This document shows positions 33,021 to 40,953 of a DNA stretch of 64,000 nucleotides, piece after piece. The position numbers and the translations under genes are program-made. Position 1 is the first letter of the stretch. Each line of letters opens with the position of its first letter. The DNA is from Acidimicrobiales bacterium (lineage in GTDB: Bacteria; Actinomycetota; Acidimicrobiia; Acidimicrobiales; SZUA-35): the NCBI GenBank assembly GCA_028285495.1, contig JANQPB010000044.1:1-64000 (forward strand), in the 5' to 3' direction. The notes under the pieces are model-generated. The model worked only from the letters and a program-made list of their open reading frames with translations, ran no database searches and was not told where the DNA came from.

Positions 33021-34184
33021 TCAACGCACGAACCGACCGGCGCCGGCCAGCAGCTCGGCTGCCTCGCCGGCCATCGACTCGACGATCTCCGCCGCCGGGA
33101 CCACCCGATCGATCAGCCCCGCGATGTTGCCGGCCCCATTCATGCTCACCCCCTGCCGGCCGCCCCGATCGGTGGCGTTGCGACCGAGGACCTGGTTGGC
33201 CAGCACCGGCTGGAGCGGCATCGGGAGGGGGTCGAGCTCGGCCTCCTCCCAGGCCCTGGTCCAGTCGTTCGGGAGCATCCGGAACCGCTTGCCGGTGTAG
33301 GCCCGGCTGATGACCGGCGACTGGTCGGCGGCGGCCACGATGCCCGCCTTCTGCCAGCCCTCGATGCCGGCCTCGTCGGTGGCCAGGAACCGGGTGCCGA
33401 CCCAGACCGCCTCGCAGCCCATCAGCAGGGCGGCGGCCATGCCCCGCCCGTCGCCGATGCCGCCCGCAGCGACCACCGGCACGTCGACCGCGTCGAGCAC
33501 CTGGGGCAGGAGGGCCATCGTGCCGACGTGGCCCGTGTGGCCGCCACCCTCGGTGCCCTGGGCGATGACCACCTCGGCCCCGTCCCGCACCACCGCCTCG
33601 GCCTGCTTGGTGCTGCCGACGATCGAGATCACGGTGGTGCCGGCCTCCTTGAGCCGATCGGCGACGAAGCCGGGCGAGCCGAGGGCGCCGACGAAGACCG
33701 GCACCGCCTCCTCGGCGATGACATCGACCTGGGCCTCGGCGTCGGTGCCGAGGGCGTTCCGTTCGGTGCCGGCGCCAGCTCGCTCGGTGCCCGGGGCACG
33801 TCGTTCGGTGCGTTCGGCCGTCGCAGTCGCCGTTGCGCTGGCCGCCGGCTCGACCCCGAGGTCGGCGGCGATCCGCTCGGCCACGGCCCGGTGCTCGGCG
33901 GGGATCATGTCGGCCACATCGCCGACCGACATCCCGCCCTGGCCGATCCGGGACGGCAGGATGAGGTCGACCCCGAACGGCCGGTCGGTCAGCTCCCGCG
34001 TCCGGCGGATGACCGCCCGGACCTCGTCGGCCGACATCGAGGTGCAGCCGAGCACCCCGAGCCCGCCGGCGTTGGACACGGCGGCGACGAGGTCGGGACC
34101 GGCGATCGGACCCATGCCGGCCGAGAGGATCGGCACGTCGATCCCGAGCCGGTCGCAGAGGGGCGTGTGCAGGTGGCGACGCAT
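33021..34184 (-). CDS. nitronate monooxygenase-type FMN enzyme
   Basis: 387 residues. The N-terminal PILSAGMGPIAGPDLVAAVS and the central VIAQGTEGGGHTGHVGTMAL (catalytic His and FMN phosphate loop), VPVVAAGGIGDGRGMAAALL and GCEAVWVGTRFLATDEA define the NMO/2-nitropropane dioxygenase family. An insertion of about 30 residues at about 120-150 is low-complexity with three T-E-R words, absent in usual members. This may have expanded at the DNA level. Oxidises alkyl nitronates with FMN; here it could also be an enoyl reductase paralogue. Single gene. Confidence 0.88.
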   Translation of the reverse strand: MRRHLHTPLCDRLGIDVPILSAGMGPIAGPDLVAAVSNAGGLGVLGCTSMSADEVRAVIRRTRELTDRPFGVDLILPSRIGQGGMSVGDVADMIPAEHRAVAERIAADLGVEPAASATATATAERTERRAPGTERAGAGTERNALGTDAEAQVDVIAEEAVPVFVGALGSPGFVADRLKEAGTTVISIVGSTKQAEAVVRDGAEVVIAQGTEGGGHTGHVGTMALLPQVLDAVDVPVVAAGGIGDGRGMAAALLMGCEAVWVGTRFLATDEAGIEGWQKAGIVAAADQSPVISRAYTGKRFRMLPNDWTRAWEEAELDPLPMPLQPVLANQVLGRNATDRGGRQGVSMNGAGNIAGLIDRVVPAAEIVESMAGEAAELLAGAGRFVR

Positions 34185-34293
34185 GGGGTCACGCTACCCG
34201 GCCGCCCAACCTAGTGCCAGACACACTGGCAGAAGCACGGGCCGGCGGGACGGGCGCTTGCCCGGCCCGATCGGGCATCCGTCGGCTCGACCC

Positions 34294-34440
34294 ATGTCGG
34301 CCACCGTCGGCCGGGCCACGGTCAGCGACATCCGGGCGACGGCCACCGGGCTCACCCTCACGGTCTCGACCGGCGAGCAGCTCCGCTTCAACCGGTTCTG
34401 GCTGCGCGACCACTGCCCGTCGGCCGGCGAGCGGGCGCCG
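34294..34440 (+). pseudogene. remnant of a TauD/gamma-butyrobetaine hydroxylase N-terminus
   Basis: From ATG 34294 the frame reads VSDIRATATGLTLTVSTGEQ and FNRFWLRDHCPSAGERAPT. WLRD(N/H)C is the signature of the N-terminal zinc-type domain before a TauD dioxygenase. The frame then turns into Pro/Ala-rich nonsense. The dioxygenase domain is missing. Confidence 0.5.
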
Positions 34441-34710
34441 ACGCCGTCGCCGCCGCCGCCGTGTCGAGCGGCGTCGTCACCCACGGGCACGCCGGTGGCG
34501 AAGCGTTCGCCGAGCTGGTCCGCATCACCGGGCCCGGGGGGCTCGTCTGCGCGACCACGCGCCTCGACATCGACGACGGGCTGCGACCACACGCTGAGGC
34601 GCTCGTCCGGACCGGGGCCTGGGAGCTCGTCGAGCGGACCCGGCCCGAGCCGCCGCATCCCGGGCGGGACGAGACGGCCCAGACCGTCACCAGCTGGCGG
34701 GTCCGGTGGC
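34440..34710 (+). pseudogene. remnant of a methyltransferase C-terminus fused to the TauD remnant
   Basis: In a different frame from the preceding piece, GADAVAAAAVSSGVVTHGHA, then ELVRITGPGGLVCATTRLDI and GAWELVERTRPEPPHPG resemble the last strands of a SAM methyltransferase (the R-P-G-G type turn is G-P-G-G here). There is no motif I. The two remnants meet within about 20 bp, so a deletion probably joined unrelated genes. Confidence 0.4.
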
Positions 34711-34749
34711 GACGTCGGCGCCGGTTCGGCCGGCCGGCGGAACCGACGA

Positions 34750-35475
34750 TCAGATCAGCCGGTGCTTGGCGGCGATGACGGCGGCCTGGGTCCGATCGGA
34801 GATCCCGAGCCGGCGCAGGATCGTCGACACGTGGTTCTTCACCGTGCCGGCGCTGAGGTGCAGCTCGCGGCCGATCTCCCGGTTGCTCAGACCCCGGGCC
34901 ACGAGGACCAGCACCTCGCGCTCCCGGTCCGTCAGCTCGTCGAGCGGGCCGAGCTCGGCCGTCTCGCCCCGCCCGGCGTCGACCACCTCGACCGGCGACC
35001 CGCTCGGGCCCGACGGTCCGGGCCGGGCTCGGTTCGGGTCGAGCAGGATCTGGGTGACGTCCGGGCTGAGCTGGACCACACCCGCTGCGGCCGATCGGAT
35101 CGACTGGGCCAGGTCGGTCGCCGCGATGTCCTTGGTGAGGTAGCCGACGGCGCCGACGGCGAGCGATCGCTCGATGAGCTGGTGGTCGTCGAAGGTCGTC
35201 AGCATCAACACCTTGACCGAGGGGTCGTCGGTCAGGATCGCCTCGGTTGCGGCGATCCCGTCGACGACCGGCATCCGGATGTCCATCAGCACGACCTCGG
35301 GACGGTGGCGCCCGGCCAGCTCGATGGCCTCGCCGCCGTCGGCGGCGACGGCGACGACCTCGATGTCGCCGTCGACGGTGGCCAGCGAGGCCAGGCCCTC
35401 GCGGATCATCCACTGGTCGTCGACGACCATCACCCGGATCGGGGGACGTTCCTCGTCCGTCGGCGGGCCGCTCAT
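34750..35475 (-). CDS. LuxR/NarL-type response regulator
   Basis: 241 residues. Receiver domain 12-130 with acidic pocket Asp19-Asp20, phosphorylation site Asp65 (VVLMDIRMP) and the Lys of YLTKD. LuxR helix-turn-helix at about 180-241 (ELTDREREVLVLVARGLSNR, then GTVKNHVSTILRRLGISDRT). ATG at 35475 overlaps the stop of the histidine kinase gene, so the pair is one translationally coupled unit. An unusual Pro/Gly/Ser linker joins the domains. Confidence 0.92.
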   Translation of the reverse strand: MSGPPTDEERPPIRVMVVDDQWMIREGLASLATVDGDIEVVAVAADGGEAIELAGRHRPEVVLMDIRMPVVDGIAATEAILTDDPSVKVLMLTTFDDHQLIERSLAVGAVGYLTKDIAATDLAQSIRSAAAGVVQLSPDVTQILLDPNRARPGPSGPSGSPVEVVDAGRGETAELGPLDELTDREREVLVLVARGLSNREIGRELHLSAGTVKNHVSTILRRLGISDRTQAAVIAAKHRLI

Positions 35476-36596
35476 CCTCGGGCCACCACGGCGGTCAGCG
35501 TCGTGCCCCCGCCCTTCTCGGTGTCGACCTCGAGCCGCCCGCCGATCCGGGCCAGCCGCTCACGGATGCTCGCCAGCCCGGCGGCCGAGCCGGCGGTCGA
35601 GGCCGGATCGAACCCGTCGCCGTCGTCGCGCACCTCCAGCACCGCCGCCGTCGGCGTCACCCGCGTCCGGATGGTGGCCGCCCCGGCGTTGGCGTGGCGA
35701 ACGACGTTGCTGAGCGCCTCCTGGGCCACCCGGTACAGCGTGATCTGGGTGATCTGGTCGAGCGCCCGGTGGTCGCCCTCGAGATCGAGGTCGACCGTCA
35801 TCGACGTCGGCGCCGCCCGCTCGACCAGGTCGGGCAGGGCGGTGCCGAGGGAGAAGCCGGCGCCGTCGGTGCGGATGTTGTCGACCGAGAGGCGGGTGTC
35901 GGCCAGGGCCTCGGCGACGGCCCGACCGGCCAGGTCGATGGCCCGGGCGGTCGCCTCGGCGTCGCGATGCTGCTGGGCGGCGGCGTTGCGGAGCTGGATC
36001 GAGCAGGCCAGGAGGTTGTGACCGAGGCTGTCGTGCAGCTCCCGGGCCAGCCGGTTGCGCTCGTCGGCCCGGACCAGCTCCGCCTCGACCGCCCGGACGT
36101 CGTCCATCCGTCGCAGCGCATCGCCGAGCATCACCACGATCGTGAGGGCGATGCCGAGCACGAGCATGCCCTCGATCTCGCCGAACACGGGCCGGGTCCG
36201 CTCGGTCAGTACGACGACGGCGACGGCGACCAGCGTTGCGATCGTGAGCCAGCGCCGGAGCGGGTCGGGGGCCCGGCGGCGGATGTCGATCAGCGGGATG
36301 GCGACCAGCAGTGACGCGTAGGTCGGGTCGGCGACGACCGTCGTCGCCAGGGCCGCGGCCAGGGCCCCGTCGCGCCACCTCGGCTGCGGCCGCCCGGTGG
36401 CGGCGAGCGAGGCCAGACCGACGACGAGCCCGACCAGGAGGCCGAAGACGACGAAGCCGAACGTCGGAGACAGCGGCAGCGCCGAACTCGGCGGTCGGCC
36501 CTGGCCCCAGTCGTAGACCCCGGCGACGAACACGCCGAGGCCGACCAGCCAGGCCAGCGTCAGATCGGAGCGCCATGTCGGCTGCTGCCCGTTCAC
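35472..36596 (-). CDS. sensor histidine kinase (HisKA_3/NarX type)
   Basis: 374 residues from GTG at 36596. Five or six membrane helices in the first 150 residues form the sensor. The dimerisation/phospho-acceptor box ERNRLARELHDSLGHNLLAC has His188. The ATPase has N-box LSNVVRHANAG and G-box DDGDGFDP and GLASIRERLARIGG. The N-terminal extension open to 36731 consists of the intergenic repeats and is not used. Membrane-embedded sensors of this type often respond to envelope stress. Targets unknown; the repeats upstream may be the response regulator's own operator. Confidence 0.9.
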   Translation of the reverse strand: MNGQQPTWRSDLTLAWLVGLGVFVAGVYDWGQGRPPSSALPLSPTFGFVVFGLLVGLVVGLASLAATGRPQPRWRDGALAAALATTVVADPTYASLLVAIPLIDIRRRAPDPLRRWLTIATLVAVAVVVLTERTRPVFGEIEGMLVLGIALTIVVMLGDALRRMDDVRAVEAELVRADERNRLARELHDSLGHNLLACSIQLRNAAAQQHRDAEATARAIDLAGRAVAEALADTRLSVDNIRTDGAGFSLGTALPDLVERAAPTSMTVDLDLEGDHRALDQITQITLYRVAQEALSNVVRHANAGAATIRTRVTPTAAVLEVRDDGDGFDPASTAGSAAGLASIRERLARIGGRLEVDTEKGGGTTLTAVVARG

Positions 36597-36645
36597 CCCG
36601 CCATTGTCGGGAGTGGGCCAGACGAGCACAAGTGCCACCCGCCGG

Positions 36646-36730
36646 TGCCGACCGGCACCCTTCGGCGCCATGCCGACCGGCACCCTTCGGCGCCATGCCG
36701 ACCGGCACCCGCGGCCCGTGCCGGTCGGCA
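36646..36730. repeat. tandem 25-bp repeats with palindromic core upstream of the kinase operon
   Basis: Two exact 25-bp units at 36646-36670 and 36671-36695 and a 15-bp partial unit at 36696-36710, all starting TGCCGACCGGCACCC, then the inverse GTGCCGGTCGGCA at 36718-36730. The core TGCCG-AC-CGGCA is itself a near palindrome. It lies between the kinase start (36596) and the lipoprotein start (36853), so it may be an operator array for the divergent pair or a small repetitive element. Confidence 0.6.
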
Positions 36731-36852
36731 CCCCCAGCGTGTGAGCAAAGCTGCCGACTCACACTTCCGACGATGCCAGAGCCGGCGTACGTTGACGCCG
36801 ACCGAGTGCCGGCCCTCCCGCCGGCTCCCCGCCCGAGCGATCGGAGACACCC

Positions 36853-37557
36853 ATGACACGCCTGCACCACGCGGCACCCGCACTCGCCGCCGTGACCGCC
36901 CTCGCCGTGCTCGCCGGTTGCGGCTCGTCGACCTCGACCCAGGCCGCACCGGCCGCCACGGCCGAAGCCGAGGCGGGCACGACGTCGACGTTCACCGCCG
37001 AGATCTGGGCCGACAACTGGTTCGCCCTCTACGTCACCGGCCAGCTGATCGGCGAGGACTCGGTGCCGATCACCACCGAGCGCTCGTTCAACGCCGAGAC
37101 GTTCACCTTCGAGGCAACCTACCCGCTGACGATCGCGGTCGAGGCGAAGGACTTCAAGGAGACCGACTCGGGTATCGAGTACATCGGCGAGTCCAGGCAG
37201 CAGATGGGCGACGGGGGCCTGATCGCCCAGATCACCGACGACGACACCGGCGCCGCCATCGTCTCCGACGGCTCCTGGTCGAGCCTCGTCGTCCACCAGG
37301 CTCCGCTCAACACCGAGTGCGAGAAGGACCCCGACCCGGACACGACGTGCCAGTTCGAGGCGATCGACAACCCGGACGGCTGGACCGAGGCCGGCTTCGA
37401 CGCCTCCGGCTGGACGCCGGCGGTCGAGTGGAGCGAGGGCGACGTCGGCCCGAAGGACGGCTACGACGAGATCAGCTGGTACGAGACCGCCAGGCTGATC
37501 TGGGGCTCCGACCTGGAGGTCGACAACACGGTGCTGTTCCGCACGACGATGGGCTGA
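36853..37557 (+). CDS. secreted lipoprotein of unknown function
   Basis: 234 residues with a lipoprotein signal (LAAVTALAVLAGC, lipobox L-A-G-C at Cys22). After an Ala/Thr linker, about 190 residues of acidic beta-rich domain (EIWADNWFALYVTGQLIGED, later SWSSLVVHQAPLNTEC and DGWTEAGFDASGWTPAVEW). The D-G-W-x-x-x-G-F-D-x-S-x-W pattern is found in carbohydrate-binding-like jelly rolls, a loose resemblance only. It is divergent from the kinase operon and may be its target or co-sensor. Confidence 0.65.
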   Translation: MTRLHHAAPALAAVTALAVLAGCGSSTSTQAAPAATAEAEAGTTSTFTAEIWADNWFALYVTGQLIGEDSVPITTERSFNAETFTFEATYPLTIAVEAKDFKETDSGIEYIGESRQQMGDGGLIAQITDDDTGAAIVSDGSWSSLVVHQAPLNTECEKDPDPDTTCQFEAIDNPDGWTEAGFDASGWTPAVEWSEGDVGPKDGYDEISWYETARLIWGSDLEVDNTVLFRTTMG

Positions 37558-37570
37558 GGGGCCTGACCGG

Positions 37571-38971
37571 CTACGTCCAGCTGATCCGAGCGACGGTCAG
37601 CGTCGAGCAGTAGAACACCCCGCCGGCACCGTCGGCCGTCAGGAACATGCCGTTGCCGATGCGGGACCCCGTCGCCACCCGGTCGAGCAGCTCGCCGCTG
37701 GTCACGTCGACCACGACGAGGTCGTCGGAGCCGGACTCGGTCAGGTCGTTGATGACCAGCTCACCCGACTCCGGGTACACCACCGGCTGCATCGACGGGC
37801 GGACGTCGAGCTGCCATCGAACCGCCAGCTCGTCGCCCGCGGTGTCGACGCCGGCCAGTCCCCCGTTGATCGAGTCCCAGGCAACGGCGATCTCCCGCTC
37901 GGGCACGTGGACGGGCGGGGCGATGATCCCGCCGCCTGCCGTTCCGAACGGCTCGATCGACCGGACGTCGGTCGGGTCGGCCAGCGACAACCGGAGCAAC
38001 CGCTGGGGTCCGTACCACGGCGCCGGCTGGCGCCACGACAGGGACCGTCCGGGCGGCTCGTCGAAGCGGCCGTTCGGCTCGACGTGGTGTATCCGGCGGA
38101 CCGACGGCACGTCGCCGTCGTCCATGATCCAGCAGGCGCCGGCCGACAGGCAGGCGTCCCACGACAGCCCGCTGTCGTCGCCGGCCCGACGGTACCGGGG
38201 CCGCCAATCGTCGACCTCGAGGCCGTCTGCGGTCACGACGAGGCGCCACAGCTGCTCGGTGCCGGGGACGTAGACGTGCTCGATCGGCCCGCCCGACGCC
38301 GGGTCGACGGCGACGTCGGCCGCGATGCGGCCCATCGACCCCTCCGGCAGCACGAGCGGCTCGCCGACCAGCTCGAGGGTGTCCGGGTCGAGCCGGGTGA
38401 CCGTGGTCCCACCCTGCCCCTCCAGTCGCAGGTCCTTGGTGATCAGCGTGCCGTCGGCCAGGGCCAGCAGACCGTTGTGGCTGCGGTCGACGGGCAGTCG
38501 ACGCTCGGCGACGATGTCGAGGTCGCCGGGGTCGAGGCGGTGGAGGTACGACCCGTTGACCGAGTGGACCGAGCCGTTGGCGTGGGCCAGGATCGCCCCG
38601 CACCACACGTGCTCGCCGCAGGGCAGCTCGGGCGACGAGGCCAGCGGCTCCAGGGTGTCGGGGTCGATGCGCTCGACCCATCCGAACGGCGGCGGTCCGG
38701 TGAAGGCGGCCATCGTGCCGCCCAGGTACCACTGTCCCGGCTCGCGCTCGATCACCATCACGTTCCAGCGCCCGTTGGCCCTGGTCACGACCCTGGCGGT
38801 CCCGGCGGCGGCGTCGAGGCGTCCCGTCGCCGCCTTCTGCCGGCGGTTGCCGCCACACTCGACCGGCCACGGCGACGGCCAGTAGCCGGGATGGTGCCCG
38901 TGGCGGCCGACGCCGGCGCCAGGGCCGACCCCCGCCGAGCCGCCGTCGCCGGTCGAACCACCGGCGGTCAT
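37571..38971 (-). CDS. beta-propeller-like protein (PQQ/NHL type), function unknown
   Basis: 466 residues. Repeated blades of about 45 residues include GWVERIDPDTLEPLASSPEL, SYLHRLDPGDLDIVAERRLP, TTVTRLDPDTLELVGEPLVL and VVVDVTSGELLDRVATGSRI, each with an L-D-P-x-x-L-type turn. No signal peptide is visible. A Gly/Ser-rich stretch covers the first 25 residues. Its start overlaps the stop of the enoyl-CoA hydratase gene by 4 bp (ATGA), so the two are co-translated; a link in function is unclear. Confidence 0.65.
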   Translation of the reverse strand: MTAGGSTGDGGSAGVGPGAGVGRHGHHPGYWPSPWPVECGGNRRQKAATGRLDAAAGTARVVTRANGRWNVMVIEREPGQWYLGGTMAAFTGPPPFGWVERIDPDTLEPLASSPELPCGEHVWCGAILAHANGSVHSVNGSYLHRLDPGDLDIVAERRLPVDRSHNGLLALADGTLITKDLRLEGQGGTTVTRLDPDTLELVGEPLVLPEGSMGRIAADVAVDPASGGPIEHVYVPGTEQLWRLVVTADGLEVDDWRPRYRRAGDDSGLSWDACLSAGACWIMDDGDVPSVRRIHHVEPNGRFDEPPGRSLSWRQPAPWYGPQRLLRLSLADPTDVRSIEPFGTAGGGIIAPPVHVPEREIAVAWDSINGGLAGVDTAGDELAVRWQLDVRPSMQPVVYPESGELVINDLTESGSDDLVVVDVTSGELLDRVATGSRIGNGMFLTADGAGGVFYCSTLTVARISWT

Positions 38972-39759
38972 CGGCCGGTCCACTCCGGGGCCCGTCGCTC
39001 GGCGAACGCCCGAGGGCCCTCGATGGCATCGGCGCTGGTCCGGCGGCGGGCCTCCCAGGGGGCGACGTGCCGGTTGGCCTCGGCCAGCGAGAGGTGCAGG
39101 GCCTCGAGCGCCGACTGCTTCGTGGCCCGTACCGCCACCGGCGAGCAGGCGAGGATGTCGGCCACCCAGGCGTCGACCGCAGCGTCGAGCTCCGCCATCG
39201 GCACGACCTCGTTGACGAGGCCGATCTCGTAGGCCCTGGCCGCGCTCATGTGGCGACCGCTCAGCAGGTAGCCCATGGCGAGGTGGTGCGGGATCTGGCG
39301 GGCCAGGCGGTGCACGCCCATCGCCGCCGCGATCAGGCCCCGGCGGGGCTCGGGCAGGCCGAGCTCGACGTGGTCGGCGGCGACGATGATGTCGCAGGCC
39401 AGGGCCAGCTCCAGCCCGCCGCCGAGCGCGAACCCGTTGACCCGGGCGATCAGCGGCTTCACGATGTCGAAGCGGTCCTGCAGCCGGGTGACCCCGGCCA
39501 TGCGCTCGGCCGAGGCCGCCCGTTCCTCGGGCGAGGCCTCGGCCATCGACGCCGTCCACTTGAGGTCGCGCCCGGCGCAGAACGACCGCTCGCCGGTTCC
39601 GGTCAGCACCGCGACCCACAGGTCGTCGTCGGCCTGGAACCGGTCGATGGCCTGGCTGAAGGCGACGTGGGTGAGGTCGTCGAACGCGTTCATGCGCTCG
39701 GGTCGGTCGATGGTGATGCGGGCGACGTGGCCGTCGACGTCGAAGCGGATCGTGCTCAT
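38968..39759 (-). CDS. enoyl-CoA hydratase/isomerase family enzyme
   Basis: 263 residues, ATG at 39759. Crotonase fold: oxyanion-hole loop SFCAGRDLK at about 58-66 and the second loop ARVNGFALGGGLELALACDI at about 103-122. The catalytic position near PEPRRGLIAAAMG carries an Arg-rich loop, so it may be an isomerase or a decarboxylase-type paralogue. Two possible acid/base Glu (E110-type and E140-type) are partly replaced (G-L-E-L; P-E-P-R). Upstream of a propeller gene in one operon. Confidence 0.85.
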   Translation of the reverse strand: MSTIRFDVDGHVARITIDRPERMNAFDDLTHVAFSQAIDRFQADDDLWVAVLTGTGERSFCAGRDLKWTASMAEASPEERAASAERMAGVTRLQDRFDIVKPLIARVNGFALGGGLELALACDIIVAADHVELGLPEPRRGLIAAAMGVHRLARQIPHHLAMGYLLSGRHMSAARAYEIGLVNEVVPMAELDAAVDAWVADILACSPVAVRATKQSALEALHLSLAEANRHVAPWEARRRTSADAIEGPRAFAERRAPEWTGR

Positions 39760-39822
39760 GGCCTCAACATAGGGTGCCACGGCGCCGTGCACCGATTGGT
39801 CGCCCTCCTCTAGGTTGGCCCC

Positions 39823-40902
39823 ATGCCCGATGACGACCGGCCAGACGACCTGCGGCGGCGGCTCCGCTCGGCCTGGCAGGGCCGGATCAGCGGCTGCCAG
39901 CTCGGCAAGCCGGTCGAGCTGCTGTCGATGCGGCACGGCCATGCCGCCCTCACCGACTACCTCGGCCGGGCCGACGCCCTGCCGCTGCGGGACTACGTGC
40001 CGCTGGTCGAGGACACGCCGGTCGCCAACCACTTCCCCGACGCCTGCCTCGGCCGGTTCGACCGCTCCGAGCCTGACGACGACATCAACTACTCGGTGCT
40101 GGCCCTGCTGATGCTCGAAGCGAGCGGCGCCGAGCTGACCACGGCCGACGTGGCCCGGGCCTGGCTCCGTCACCTGCCCGGCGGGATGGTGTTCACGGCA
40201 GAGCGCTCGGCCATGGTCGTCCTGTTGCAGGAGTCGAGCTACGGCTTCCCCGCCGGCGGCGAGCCGGGCTTCGACCTGGCCCGGTGCGCCGACAACGAGT
40301 TCAACGACTGGATCGGGGCCCAGATCCGGGCCGACCTCTACGGCTGGGTCAACCCCGGCCGACCGGGCCGGGCCGCCGAGCTGGCGAGGCGCGACGCCGA
40401 GCTGTCACACCGGGGCGAGGGCGTGCACGGGGCGGTTGCGGTCGCAGCGATCGGCGCGGCGATCCCGACGGCCGACGATCTCGTCGACGCGGTCGAGCGG
40501 GGCCTCGGTGAGATCCCGGAGGGATCGGACTGCGCCGCTGCGGCCAGGCTCGGTCTGGACCTGGCCCGGGCCGGCGACGGGCCGGCGGCGATCCACGAGC
40601 GCTACGCCGAGCTGTCGCCGGTCCACACGGTCAACAACCTGGCGATCGTCGTGTGGGGGCTCGTGACCGGGGCCGACGACTTCGACGTCGCCATCGGCGA
40701 GACCGTGGCCGCCGGTTGGGACACCGACTGCAACGGCGCCACCGTCGGTGCCCTCTGGGGTCTGACCGGCCGGCCGGTCCCCGACCACTGGACCGAGCCG
40801 TGGAACGGGCGGGTCGGGGTCACGCTGGCCGGGATGGGCGAGCTGGCGCTCGACGATCTCGTCGAGCGGACGGCGATCGTGGCCGAGCGGCTGTCGCGCT
40901 GA
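39823..40902 (+). CDS. ADP-ribosylglycohydrolase-family protein
   Basis: 359 residues. The N-terminal GRISGCQLGKPVE (about 20-32), the metal-binding EPDDDINYSVLALLM (about 83-97) and the C-terminal GWDTDCNGATVGALWGLTGR (about 308-327) are the dinuclear-metal signatures of DraG/ARH-like hydrolases (G-x-D-x-D-x-x-x-x at the end). It removes or hydrolyses ADP-ribose linkages; here possibly on a small molecule or protein. Single gene, divergent from the hydratase operon, which may share its 63-bp promoter region. Confidence 0.85.
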   Translation: MPDDDRPDDLRRRLRSAWQGRISGCQLGKPVELLSMRHGHAALTDYLGRADALPLRDYVPLVEDTPVANHFPDACLGRFDRSEPDDDINYSVLALLMLEASGAELTTADVARAWLRHLPGGMVFTAERSAMVVLLQESSYGFPAGGEPGFDLARCADNEFNDWIGAQIRADLYGWVNPGRPGRAAELARRDAELSHRGEGVHGAVAVAAIGAAIPTADDLVDAVERGLGEIPEGSDCAAAARLGLDLARAGDGPAAIHERYAELSPVHTVNNLAIVVWGLVTGADDFDVAIGETVAAGWDTDCNGATVGALWGLTGRPVPDHWTEPWNGRVGVTLAGMGELALDDLVERTAIVAERLSR

Positions 40903-40953
40903 GTCGATCCCCCGCCGACGGGCGACCCGGCGACGGTGGATCGGACCGCCGGG

